The position numbers and the translations under genes are program-made. The notes under the pieces were generated by a model that was not told the DNA's origin, made no database searches, and was given only the letters and a program-made list of their open reading frames with translations. Positions 45,492 through 53,672 of a DNA stretch of 64,000 nucleotides are shown here, in pieces. The stretch covers positions 248,001-312,000 of the forward strand of contig NZ_QTJV01000001.1 in the NCBI RefSeq assembly GCF_003412465.1, written 5' to 3'. Within the stretch, counting starts at the first letter, position 1; every line of letters starts with the position of its first letter. The DNA comes from Chitinophaga silvisoli. Its GTDB lineage: Bacteria; Bacteroidota; Bacteroidia; Chitinophagales; Chitinophagaceae.

Positions 45492-46178
45492 GTGAAAAAA
45501 CTCATTGTATTACTGGTCGTAATAGCGGGGATCTGGGCTTGCAACAAGGATAGTGATAGTTCTATCCCGGATACTGCTTCTTATATAAATGTGTATATCG
45601 CCAATCCGGAGGCCAGCTACGATGCGGTGTTGGATACAGCTACTTTGGGCACTGGCCTGAGCCTGGGAGAATATAGTGGTTATAAATCATTTACTGCGAA
45701 GCGTTATAATTTATACATCTTTGCTACGGGAAACAGGACAGACACGCTGATTCAGGGGCAGATCAGCCTGCGCAATAATCATCATTATACAGTTTTCTTC
45801 GAGAAGAACCACAATGGTGTGTTGCAGTTGCTGGCTACAGATGATAAGATCGGGGCGGACAGCAAAACGTCGGGTTACCTGCGTGTAGTGAACCTGAGCG
45901 ATACATATCTTTCTACAGGAGCGGCTATGGTCCTGGATTTTGATGTGGATAGTACAAGAACGTATACGAACATTGGTTACCTGGGTGTAAGTGTATTCAG
46001 GGAGCTCACACCGGGTGCGCATAAACTGGATATACGGAGTGTGTCTGATTCAGTGAGCCGCCTGTATACGAACCCGGAAGATTTTGTGATAGAGGCAGGA
46101 AAGACTTATAGTTTCATTGCATATGGGAATGCGCTAAAGCCGGATAGTTTCACCATTGCGACCTTTCAACATAATTAA
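45492..46178 (+). CDS. DUF4397-like lipoprotein
   Basis: A 228-residue lipoprotein starting at GTG 45492 (the TTG two codons upstream is less likely). The signal peptide is KKLIVLLVVIAGIWAC with lipobox Cys17, followed by NKDSDSS. The mature protein consists of two beta-rich repeats with DUF4397-like features: INVYIANPEASYDAVLD and the second LRVVNLSDTYLSTGAAMVLD. Relatives are surface or periplasmic proteins of unknown role. It stands alone between the rpoC terminator and the ompH-like gene. Confidence 0.72.
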   Translation: MKKLIVLLVVIAGIWACNKDSDSSIPDTASYINVYIANPEASYDAVLDTATLGTGLSLGEYSGYKSFTAKRYNLYIFATGNRTDTLIQGQISLRNNHHYTVFFEKNHNGVLQLLATDDKIGADSKTSGYLRVVNLSDTYLSTGAAMVLDFDVDSTRTYTNIGYLGVSVFRELTPGAHKLDIRSVSDSVSRLYTNPEDFVIEAGKTYSFIAYGNALKPDSFTIATFQHN

Positions 46179-46293
46179 AATGTGAAAGAGTTGTTAAGAA
46201 ACTATAGACATTAGTATTATAACGTAAAAACCTTATTTTAGCCGTTTAATTTTTAAAATGTATTTAAGGAGATTAAAAAATCCACCTAACAAC

Positions 46294-46905
46294 ATGCGCA
46301 CTAAACAAATTGTGAAAAGCGGATTATTGGCAGCATTTGCAGCCGGGACTTTTATGGCTTGTCAACAACCTGCTAAACAGAATACCGAATCATCAGCACC
46401 TGCAGCAGGTACCAGCGCGTCGGCCGCATCAAACGGTCTCGTTATTGCTTATGTGGATATTGATACTGTAGAAGCCTATTACAACTACTTCAAGCAAAAG
46501 AAAACTGAGCTGGAGACGAATCAACAGGCTATAGAAAACGAACTGCAGGCAAACGTACGTGCATTGCAGAACGAAGCTGCTGATTTCCAGCGTAAAGCGA
46601 ATACGATGACCCAGTCGGAAGGTGAAGCTGCGCAGCGTACCCTGTATCAGAAACAGCAACAGCTGGAAGGCAAAGCGCAGAACATGCGTGCCAAGTATGC
46701 TGAACAGGAGAACAAGTTTAACGAAGAACTGCAGAAGCGTCTGAATGATTTCCTGGAGAAATTCAACAGCGACAAGCGTTATGCATACATTATGTCTTAC
46801 CGTACAGGTGCAAGCAATATCCTGTATAAAGACAAAAAGTATGACATTACTCCAGAGGTGATTAAGGGGCTGAATGAGGCAAATGCAACCGAAGAGAAAA
46901 AATAA
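46294..46905 (+). CDS. OmpH/Skp-family protein with lipobox
   Basis: A 203-residue protein of the OmpH (Skp) family, periplasmic chaperones for unfolded outer-membrane proteins. The beta-strand core IAYVDIDTVEAYYNYF is followed by a long charged coiled coil (about 65-155, with repeated KTELETNQQAIENELQ-type heptads) and the closing strand KRYAYIMSYRTGASNILYKD. The start at 46294 (MRTKQIVKSG) is preferred over the ATG at 46258 because it gives a normal signal peptide. That signal ends in FMAC (Cys23), so this copy would be lipid-anchored, unlike classical soluble Skp. Confidence 0.85.
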   Translation: MRTKQIVKSGLLAAFAAGTFMACQQPAKQNTESSAPAAGTSASAASNGLVIAYVDIDTVEAYYNYFKQKKTELETNQQAIENELQANVRALQNEAADFQRKANTMTQSEGEAAQRTLYQKQQQLEGKAQNMRAKYAEQENKFNEELQKRLNDFLEKFNSDKRYAYIMSYRTGASNILYKDKKYDITPEVIKGLNEANATEEKK

Positions 46906-46948
46906 ATAGTTGCTATAGCAAAAACATATAAAAAAGTTTTTAACTTGG

Positions 46949-47004
46949 AATCCCGTTCCGTGAAGTTTCAGAGAGGCTGAAGCATTTACGGAACGGGATT
47001 TTTG
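46949..47004 (+). terminator. Terminator after the ompH-like gene
   Basis: AATCCCGTTCCGT (46949-46961) pairs perfectly with ACGGAACGGGATT (46988-47000), followed by four T (six counting the two that end the stem). The 26-base loop can form an inner stem. Confidence 0.75.
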
Positions 47005-47082
47005 GTAGTTACAAGTCAGCATAATATTGAGTAATTCCACCTGGCTGCTGGCTGTAGTACAACGAATCAACTAAAATCTTTT

Positions 47083-48516
47083 ATGAGTAACCTGGACACA
47101 AATAACCATCAGACGGCATTCCGTCCCAGCCTTAGTTTGCTGGATGCAACTATGATCGTAGCCGGATCGATGATCGGATCAGGGGTATTTCTCGTATCAG
47201 CGGAGATCACCAGGTCTATCGGAAGTGCCGGATGGCTTACCCTGATGTGGGTATTAGGTGGTATTGTGACCATTATAGCCGCTGTTAGTTACGGTGAACT
47301 GTCAGGTATGTACCCTCGTGCCGGCGGTCAGTATGTGTACCTCAGAGAGGCTTATAATCCCTTTATAGCGTTTTTATTTGGCTGGACACAGTTTGGTGTG
47401 ATCCAGGCCGGTACAATAGCGGCAGTAGCAGTAGCATTTGCAAAATACTCAGCGTTTATCATTCCATTCTTCAGTGAGGATCATATTCTGTTGGACCTGG
47501 GCTTGTTCACAGTGTCTGCTGCGCAGGTCCTGGCGATCATTTCTATAGTTGTACTTACCTGGATCAATACCAGGGGGATCAGGAACGGAAAGATTATTCA
47601 GACGGTGTTTACGCTGGCCAAGCTGGTATCGCTGTTTGGTCTGATTGTATTCGGGTTTTTCCTGGGGGCGAAGGCGGAAGTGTGGTCGGCTAACTGGGAG
47701 CATGCCTGGGATGCGATGAGTGTGACAAAGGATGCCAACGGGCAGATTGTGACGACTGCTTTATCCGGACTGGCATTGTTTGGTGCAGTGGCCATATCTA
47801 TGAAGGGATCCTTGTTCAGCAGTGATGCCTGGAACAACATTACATTTATTGCGGCGGAGATCAAAAATCCGCAGCGGAATATAGGCCGGGCTTTGTTTTT
47901 GGGCACTTTCCTGGTGACGATAGTGTATGTAAGTGCGAACCTGATGTACATAGCAGTATTACCTTTACAGGAAATTGCATTTGTACCAAAGGACCGCGTC
48001 GCTGTTGCAGCGGCGACACATATCTTTGGTAACGGAGGTGCGATAGTGATCGCTATAATGATCATGGTATCGACCTTTGGTTGTAATAATGGATTAACCC
48101 TGGCCGGCGCCCGTATCTACTACACCATGGCGCAGGACAAATTGTTCTTCAAAAAGGCAGGAGAACTTAACAAGTATAATGTTCCCGCCAACGGATTATG
48201 GATTCAATGCCTGTGGGCTTCTTTATTATGTTTGACGGGGAAATATGGAGATTTGTTGACCATGGTAATATTTGGCGTACTGATCTTTTATGTGATCACT
48301 ATCCTTGGTATTTTTATCCTTCGCCGCAAGCAGCCGGATATGCCTCGTCCATATAAAGCATTTGGTTATCCTGTATTACCTTTGTTGTATATAATAGTTG
48401 CGGCATCATTAGCGTTGTTATTACTGAAATTTGAGTTCAACTATGCTATATCCGGATTGGGTATTATCCTGTTAGGCATCCCGGTTTACTATATAGCTAT
48501 GGCGCGGTCAAAATAA
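47083..48516 (+). CDS. APC-superfamily amino acid permease
   Basis: A 477-residue inner-membrane transporter with about 12 helices. The first helix has the unwound substrate-binding GSMIGSGVFLVSAEI motif. GGIVTIIAAVSYGELSGMYPRAGGQYVY is the helix 2-3 hallmark of the LAT/APA branch (given in part as two pieces: AAVSYGELSG and YPRAGGQY). It probably takes up or exchanges neutral or branched amino acids; the substrate cannot be assigned. It is preceded by a terminator and followed by a long stretch without genes. Confidence 0.9.
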   Translation: MSNLDTNNHQTAFRPSLSLLDATMIVAGSMIGSGVFLVSAEITRSIGSAGWLTLMWVLGGIVTIIAAVSYGELSGMYPRAGGQYVYLREAYNPFIAFLFGWTQFGVIQAGTIAAVAVAFAKYSAFIIPFFSEDHILLDLGLFTVSAAQVLAIISIVVLTWINTRGIRNGKIIQTVFTLAKLVSLFGLIVFGFFLGAKAEVWSANWEHAWDAMSVTKDANGQIVTTALSGLALFGAVAISMKGSLFSSDAWNNITFIAAEIKNPQRNIGRALFLGTFLVTIVYVSANLMYIAVLPLQEIAFVPKDRVAVAAATHIFGNGGAIVIAIMIMVSTFGCNNGLTLAGARIYYTMAQDKLFFKKAGELNKYNVPANGLWIQCLWASLLCLTGKYGDLLTMVIFGVLIFYVITILGIFILRRKQPDMPRPYKAFGYPVLPLLYIIVAASLALLLLKFEFNYAISGLGIILLGIPVYYIAMARSK

Positions 48517-48624
48517 CTAAAGAAGACAAGAAAAAATATAATGTGACACAAAAGTTGTATGTAAAATGGTTGGAAATTTATGTGACTGTTGTGGAAATTT
48601 CAGTGAATTAATGTAATTTGCATA

Positions 48625-48939
48625 GAGACTTCCGGACGGACCCGACGAATTGGTTTGTGTGTAACCCTTGACGAACACGTATGAATAGAAAACCCTTTGT
48701 CAACACTGTGTGTACCTTGTGGGGTATCTTATCATAGTCATCACAACTACAGACGCGAAGGCCCGCGGTATTACTGATCGATAAGGATGGATGAGTGTCA
48801 ACGACTTTAGGATTGTGTGTAAACAAGTATTGTTGCATAGGATAACCTTGTTATTGTTTCCCGGCTGGGTGTAGCCTTGTAGCCGGATCAGGAGGAACGT
48901 TGTTTCCTGATTAGGTGTAACGAATTAACCGGAAGACTC
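48625..48939 (+). ncRNA. Candidate structured non-coding RNA of about 315 nt
   Basis: The stretch 48517-49329 has no convincing protein gene. GAGACTTCCGG (48625-48635) pairs with CCGGAAGACTC (48929-48939) apart from one A-A mismatch, closing a domain. Inside are CCGGCT/AGCCGG (48861-48866, 48881-48886), ATCAGGA/TCCTGAT (48887-48893, 48905-48911) and AACAAG/CTTGTT. The word GTGTAnCCTTG recurs about five times. TAATTTG, one base short of a -7 box, lies just upstream. It lacks RNase P, tmRNA and SRP signatures. Strand is inferred from the promoter-like element and the downstream plus-strand terminator. Confidence 0.45.
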
Positions 48940-49014
48940 AGCAAACTGTACTTAAATTCAAAAAAAACATTTACTGATTTTATAAATCATTCAAGATATT
49001 TTTCTCATTGGGTG

Positions 49015-49047
49015 GGGGCTTATAGATATGTTAAGATCTTAAGCCCC
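49015..49047 (+). other. Hairpin downstream of the candidate RNA
   Basis: GGGGCTTA/TAAGCCCC encloses a loop containing TTAAGATCTTAA. It is followed directly by ATGGT/ACCAT. No T-tract. It may be part of the same transcript as 48625-48939. Confidence 0.45.
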
Positions 49048-49112
49048 ATGGTAAACCATTAAAAGCCTACACGATTTGCATTCTCGAACATTCACATGAC
49101 AATCTTAACAAC

Positions 49113-49145
49113 AAGCGTAAGGTATCTACCCTACGCTTTTTTTTT
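49113..49145 (+). terminator. Rho-independent terminator without a protein gene upstream
   Basis: AAGCGTA/TACGCTT plus GGT/ACC, followed by nine T. The nearest upstream protein gene ends almost 600 bases earlier, which implies that something in between is transcribed. Confidence 0.8.
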
Positions 49146-49329
49146 GCCTGACAGTGAGTGTATTTATTCTTTCCTGAAAATGGGGGAGTTGCCTGCAGCC
49201 GGCAACAAAACCTGATTGGGCATTCCTGCTGTTTGCGCCTCAATGTTAAGCAATTATTAACTCCATTTATTGATTAGTACTCCCTCACTTTTACAACGTA
49301 CTCTCTATGTTGATTTACCAAAAAAGGAA

Positions 49330-50262
49330 ATGAAGATTGATAATTCTCTACTGGAAAAATATTTTAAGGGAAACTGCACGGATGAGGAGGTGAAGCTGGT
49401 AGAAGCTTATCTCGGTCAGCCTGCAACACCGGAAGCAGATGTGTGGTTTGAACAGATGTATGAAGAGAGTGCAGCCACCCCGATTGTAAGTATAAAGCAG
49501 ACACCATATCGTCGCTGGTATGGCGTAGCTGCTACAGTAGCGGTATTGATCAGCTTCGGCACCTGGATGTTGCAATGGCAGCAGCAGCGCCCGGGCAGAC
49601 ACATCACGGCCATAAAGTGGGATACCATTGCAAACGCTGGCAATGATATCAAACTCATGACTATGACAGACGGATCAGCCGTATGGTTATCACCCCATTC
49701 ATCCCTGGTTTACAACCAGCAATATAATGATACAAGTCGTGAGTTGTGGCTGGAAGGTGAAGGTTACTTCAATGTAAAACATGATCCTGCCCGTCCGTTC
49801 AGTGTACACACCCGGCAGCTGAAGACCACCGCACTTGGTACTGCATTTAATATTGCGACAAATAACAAAGCTGATGGCACAATAGAAGTTAGTTTACTGG
49901 AAGGAAAAGTATCAGTAGCTACCTCCACGTTCTCGTGCATCCTGCATCCCGGCCAGCAGGTGGCATTCAATGATGATACAGGCGCCTTTGTACCGGCGGC
50001 ATTGAACAGGCAGGAAGTAAGCGATTGGAGACAGGGAAAAATGGTCTTTGATCAGACACCACTGGAAGATGCATTTGCAAGGATTCAGGCGCGCAAAGGT
50101 TGTAAGATAATCGTAGATCCTGCATTTAAAGGAAAGAGAAAGGTCTCAGGGACATTCCCGGCCTCCACGCCGGTTGAGAATATACTGGAAGCAATGCAAT
50201 ATGTTCATGGGTTTAGGATTGAGAAAAGCGGAACAAATACGTATGCGATCGTAACACCTTAA
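49330..50262 (+). CDS. FecR-family anti-sigma factor
   Basis: A 310-residue membrane regulator. A short cytoplasmic sigma-binding region (about 1-60) starts KIDNSLLEKYFKGNCTDEEV. One membrane helix follows (about 63-83). The periplasmic FecR domain (about 100-225) contains LMTMTDGSAVWLSPHSSLVYN, split here as TDGSAVWL and LEGEGYFNVKHDPARPFSV, with TTALGTAFNI. The C-terminal domain is VFDQTPLEDAFARI. I chose the ATG at 49330 because AAAAAGGAA precedes it and the N-terminus then matches the family. No sigma factor gene precedes it; the only one nearby is at 58012-58533 on the other strand. Its partner is most likely the STN-containing receptor that follows. Confidence 0.92.
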   Translation: MKIDNSLLEKYFKGNCTDEEVKLVEAYLGQPATPEADVWFEQMYEESAATPIVSIKQTPYRRWYGVAATVAVLISFGTWMLQWQQQRPGRHITAIKWDTIANAGNDIKLMTMTDGSAVWLSPHSSLVYNQQYNDTSRELWLEGEGYFNVKHDPARPFSVHTRQLKTTALGTAFNIATNNKADGTIEVSLLEGKVSVATSTFSCILHPGQQVAFNDDTGAFVPAALNRQEVSDWRQGKMVFDQTPLEDAFARIQARKGCKIIVDPAFKGKRKVSGTFPASTPVENILEAMQYVHGFRIEKSGTNTYAIVTP

Positions 50263-50371
50263 AATAATTAATTTAAGAAGACACGACAATATTAACTGTA
50301 CTGGCACCTGATTGTGCCATGAAGGGGACAACCCGCACCTATCATTTTTAACATAAACGCAATTCTGAAGT

Positions 50372-53300
50372 ATGCAAAAATCTACAAAGAGATTTTGTAA
50401 TGGGGAACTTATGCACTCCTGGAAGGCTTTCCTGTTGTGTTTTTTACTCACAGGAACTACCGTGGCGCTGTCAGCGCAATCCTACCAATCTCTGAACGAC
50501 AAGGTATCTGTAAACCTTGCGAACACGAATGCAGCAGCTGTTGTAAAATCGCTTGAACAACAAACGAAGTACACTTTCGCTTACGATCCCGAGTACCTGC
50601 AACATTGTGCACTTGAAGAAGTGAAATTCAAGGCACAGGCCTTATCCTCCGTATTACATTACCTGGATGAGTATGCGCCGATTGACATTACGTACGCAAA
50701 CAATACGGTGGCGTTGAAACAAGGAAAACAGCTCCGCAATGCTTCGCTTGAAAAAGGTCGTGTAAGTGGTAAGATCGTGGATGCTAAAAACGAAGCTTTA
50801 CCTGGTGTGACTATTCAGGTCAACAACGGACAGGGCGCGGTCACCAGTGTAGATGGTACCTATGAGCTGGCATTGAATCCGGGTGTGTATACTCTTACAT
50901 TCAGCTATGTATCTTTTGATACACGCCAGGTGACTGATGTAAATGTGACAGCGAAAGGCGTAACACCACTGAACGTAGTGATGAAAAGCAGTGGTTCCCG
51001 TTTGAAAGAGGTGACAGTAACCGGTAATTACAAGCGTGCATCTGTTGAAGGATTGTATGCTATTCAAAAGAATAACGCAGGTATTACGGATGGCATCAGT
51101 GCTGAACAGATCAGCCGTACACCTGATAAAAATATTGGTGAAGTATTGAAACGTGTAAGTGGATTGTCTACGATGGAAAATAAATATGTAGTAGTACGTG
51201 GTCTGAGTGAGCGATACAACCAGGCTGTATTGAATGGACAGGTGATGCCCAGTACAGAACTGAACAGAAAGAATTTCAGCTTCGACATTATCCCTTCCAA
51301 TATTGTAGAAAACGTAACTGTGGTAAAGACGCTGACACCTGACCGCAGCGCTGAATTTGGTGGTGGCCTGGTAGAAGTAAATACACTGGATATTCCTACT
51401 CAGAATTTTTTGAATGTAGCAGCAGGCGGTAGTTATAATTCAATGACTACCGGCAAGAATTTTCGTTCTCTCAAATTAGATGGTAGTGAATACTGGGGCA
51501 AAGCGGCACCGCATCGCAATCTGCTGGGGAAGCTGGATTGGAATAATACAACAGAAATTAAAGCGGCTTATGCTGCAAAAGACAATGCAGCCACTGCATT
51601 TAGTAATAACTGGGGTGTATATGAAATGAAAGCACCAGTGTCTCAGAACTATCAGCTCTCTGCCGGTAAGGTATTCAATGTATCGGCAAAGGACCAGGTT
51701 GGGATAGTAGTATCTGCCAGTTATCGCAATACTTTTCAGACACAGGATATCAGGATGAGTCGTGACAACTTTGATGGTAAAGTGAATGCTGATGATCCTG
51801 ATCGTGCAGGTTTCAGCGGGCAGCGTTTTGGGCTCACTACTAATCTGGGCGGACTGGCAGGTATCGGGTTAAGAACACCTCATACACGTATAGGATACCA
51901 GGCCTTGTTCCTGCGAACCTACGATCAGCAGCTGATTGTTGGTAAAGGACAGCACTCTGATCCAAGTGGTATGCTGCTGGGTTTTTATGACCTGACTACA
52001 CAAACAGACCTTTGGCAACATCAGTTAAAAGGTGAACATTCCATAGGTACCAAGGGTGTGAAATTCAAGTGGATGGGGAGTTATTTAGTCATGGACAAAC
52101 AGAAGCCGGACAATCACCAGATGCTGGCAGATGTGATTACTGATGGCAAACTGGAATCCAATGAATTCAATATCAGCAACCCATTTAGCAGTGGTATCAG
52201 TGAAGGGGTTTTACGCTGGTGGAGCCGTGCTTATGAGAAGAACTACAATTGGGATGCAGGTGTGACAGTACCGTTTAATTTTAGTCCGGGCAATTTTATT
52301 TCTCAGAATATATTCAAAGCAGGTTATGCCGGCTGGAGAAAAGACAGACTATTCTATGTACTGAATACCGGTTCTAAAAACTACAATACGGCTGACTATC
52401 CCGCATTGGCGCACGCATTCACACCCGAAAGAGGAGGCAGTATTTACATCAGTGATTTCTCTGACGATTTTCATAAAACTGCAGCATTGCACGGTATGTA
52501 CCTGATGCTGGATGATAAAATCGGCGACAAGTGGCGCCTGGTATGGGGTGTAAGAGCCGAATACTACAACCTGAACAAAGCGAATGATGCGCTGGATTCA
52601 TTATTCCATTATATCAACAGTACCCGTGGCACTGATGAGCAGTTTGATTATAGTGAGTTACTCAACAGGGAGCCTAACTGGAATTTCTTCCCTTCCGTAA
52701 ACCTGACTTATAGTCTGACTCCCATGATGAACCTGCGTCTTGCATACTCCAAGAGTATTATTCGGCCTGACCTGCGTGAGATGTCGTTCTTCAGGGAATA
52801 CGATTTTGAATTAGGTGGTATTTACCAGAGTGAACTGGTGAGGTCAACGATTGCTCACCACTATGATTTCCGTTATGAATGGTATCCTGGAGCAGGAGAG
52901 GTGCTGTCTATGTCCCTGTTCTACAAGAATTTTGGTTACTCTATGGAGATTTACAACGACGAGCAGAGTGGTGGTATCTATAACCTTAAGAATAATAAAA
53001 ATGCAAAGAATTACGGATTGGAACTGGAGGTGCGCAAGTCGCTCGGCTTCACGAAAGTACCTGTATTGCGTAACATTATTTTGTATGGAAACTTCACGGC
53101 ACTGAGGGCATACGTAACACCGATGACTGTGAATTACAATGCTGTAGACCCAAATAACCCATTGAAAGTAACTCCGCTCGAAACGATAGGAAAAGAAGAA
53201 AAGAGACCCCAGACTGGTGCCAGTAATTACATGTTGAATGCAGGTATCTTCTACGATGTAAAACCTGCTTCATTCAGCCTGGTGTACAATTATATATCAA

Positions 53301-53602
53301 ACCGCATGTTCCGTCCGGATGTAGCTTTTATCTATTCACTGTATGAGCGTCCGCTGGAATCGCTGGATGCACAGCTGGCAGTAAGGTTTATGAAGCAGAA
53401 GGGAGAGGTAAAACTGAATATTGCCAACCTGCTGAACAGTTCATCGCTTGTATATCGTAACAGTTATAGTGATGCTGACATTACCAACGGGAAAAAGACT
53501 CCATCTACCAAAGAATTGCTGTATCAGAACGGGAAAGATCTGATCAATTATGAAGCAAAGCCAGGCCGTACTTATAGTATTACAATCAGTTACAAGTTCT
53601 AG
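50372..53602 (+). CDS. TonB-dependent transducer receptor with STN and carboxypeptidase-regulatory-like domains
   Basis: A 1076-residue outer-membrane receptor. A signal peptide (about 12-36, cleavage after LSAQ) precedes an STN-type signalling domain (about 45-125), which contacts FecR-like proteins. A CarboxypepD_reg-like domain follows (about 128-215, GRVSGKIVDAKNEALPGVTI), then the plug (LKEVTVTGNYKRASVEGLYA, VVVRGLSERYNQAVLNGQVM, given separately) and a 22-strand barrel ending in an aromatic residue (YSITISYKF). The STN domain and the FecR gene 109 bases upstream mark it as a signal transducer. The ligand is unknown. The plug's GLSERYN motif is that of large receptors unlike SusC, and no SusD gene is present. 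Confidence 0.92.
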   Translation: MQKSTKRFCNGELMHSWKAFLLCFLLTGTTVALSAQSYQSLNDKVSVNLANTNAAAVVKSLEQQTKYTFAYDPEYLQHCALEEVKFKAQALSSVLHYLDEYAPIDITYANNTVALKQGKQLRNASLEKGRVSGKIVDAKNEALPGVTIQVNNGQGAVTSVDGTYELALNPGVYTLTFSYVSFDTRQVTDVNVTAKGVTPLNVVMKSSGSRLKEVTVTGNYKRASVEGLYAIQKNNAGITDGISAEQISRTPDKNIGEVLKRVSGLSTMENKYVVVRGLSERYNQAVLNGQVMPSTELNRKNFSFDIIPSNIVENVTVVKTLTPDRSAEFGGGLVEVNTLDIPTQNFLNVAAGGSYNSMTTGKNFRSLKLDGSEYWGKAAPHRNLLGKLDWNNTTEIKAAYAAKDNAATAFSNNWGVYEMKAPVSQNYQLSAGKVFNVSAKDQVGIVVSASYRNTFQTQDIRMSRDNFDGKVNADDPDRAGFSGQRFGLTTNLGGLAGIGLRTPHTRIGYQALFLRTYDQQLIVGKGQHSDPSGMLLGFYDLTTQTDLWQHQLKGEHSIGTKGVKFKWMGSYLVMDKQKPDNHQMLADVITDGKLESNEFNISNPFSSGISEGVLRWWSRAYEKNYNWDAGVTVPFNFSPGNFISQNIFKAGYAGWRKDRLFYVLNTGSKNYNTADYPALAHAFTPERGGSIYISDFSDDFHKTAALHGMYLMLDDKIGDKWRLVWGVRAEYYNLNKANDALDSLFHYINSTRGTDEQFDYSELLNREPNWNFFPSVNLTYSLTPMMNLRLAYSKSIIRPDLREMSFFREYDFELGGIYQSELVRSTIAHHYDFRYEWYPGAGEVLSMSLFYKNFGYSMEIYNDEQSGGIYNLKNNKNAKNYGLELEVRKSLGFTKVPVLRNIILYGNFTALRAYVTPMTVNYNAVDPNNPLKVTPLETIGKEEKRPQTGASNYMLNAGIFYDVKPASFSLVYNYISNRMFRPDVAFIYSLYERPLESLDAQLAVRFMKQKGEVKLNIANLLNSSSLVYRNSYSDADITNGKKTPSTKELLYQNGKDLINYEAKPGRTYSITISYKF

Positions 53603-53672
53603 TAAACGCGTTTCACACATATATATCCTGATCAGGTATGCAATTTTTAACCTTTAAGAAAACATCAACAAG

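Noticed and set aside
48608..48838. 76-codon minus-strand frame in the intergenic region before fecR
   Set aside because: No start signals, unusual composition, and it crosses the closing-stem region of the candidate RNA; it does not look like a protein.
48625..48939. Candidate RNA as RNase P RNA, tmRNA or 6S RNA
   Set aside because: The conserved AGGAAAGTCC and ACAGAA elements of RNase P are absent; no tRNA-like end or tag frame of tmRNA; too long and differently built for 6S.
49330..53602. SusC/SusD-type polysaccharide utilisation locus
   Set aside because: No SusD homologue and no glycoside hydrolase genes; the receptor carries an STN domain and a GLSERYN plug unlike SusC.
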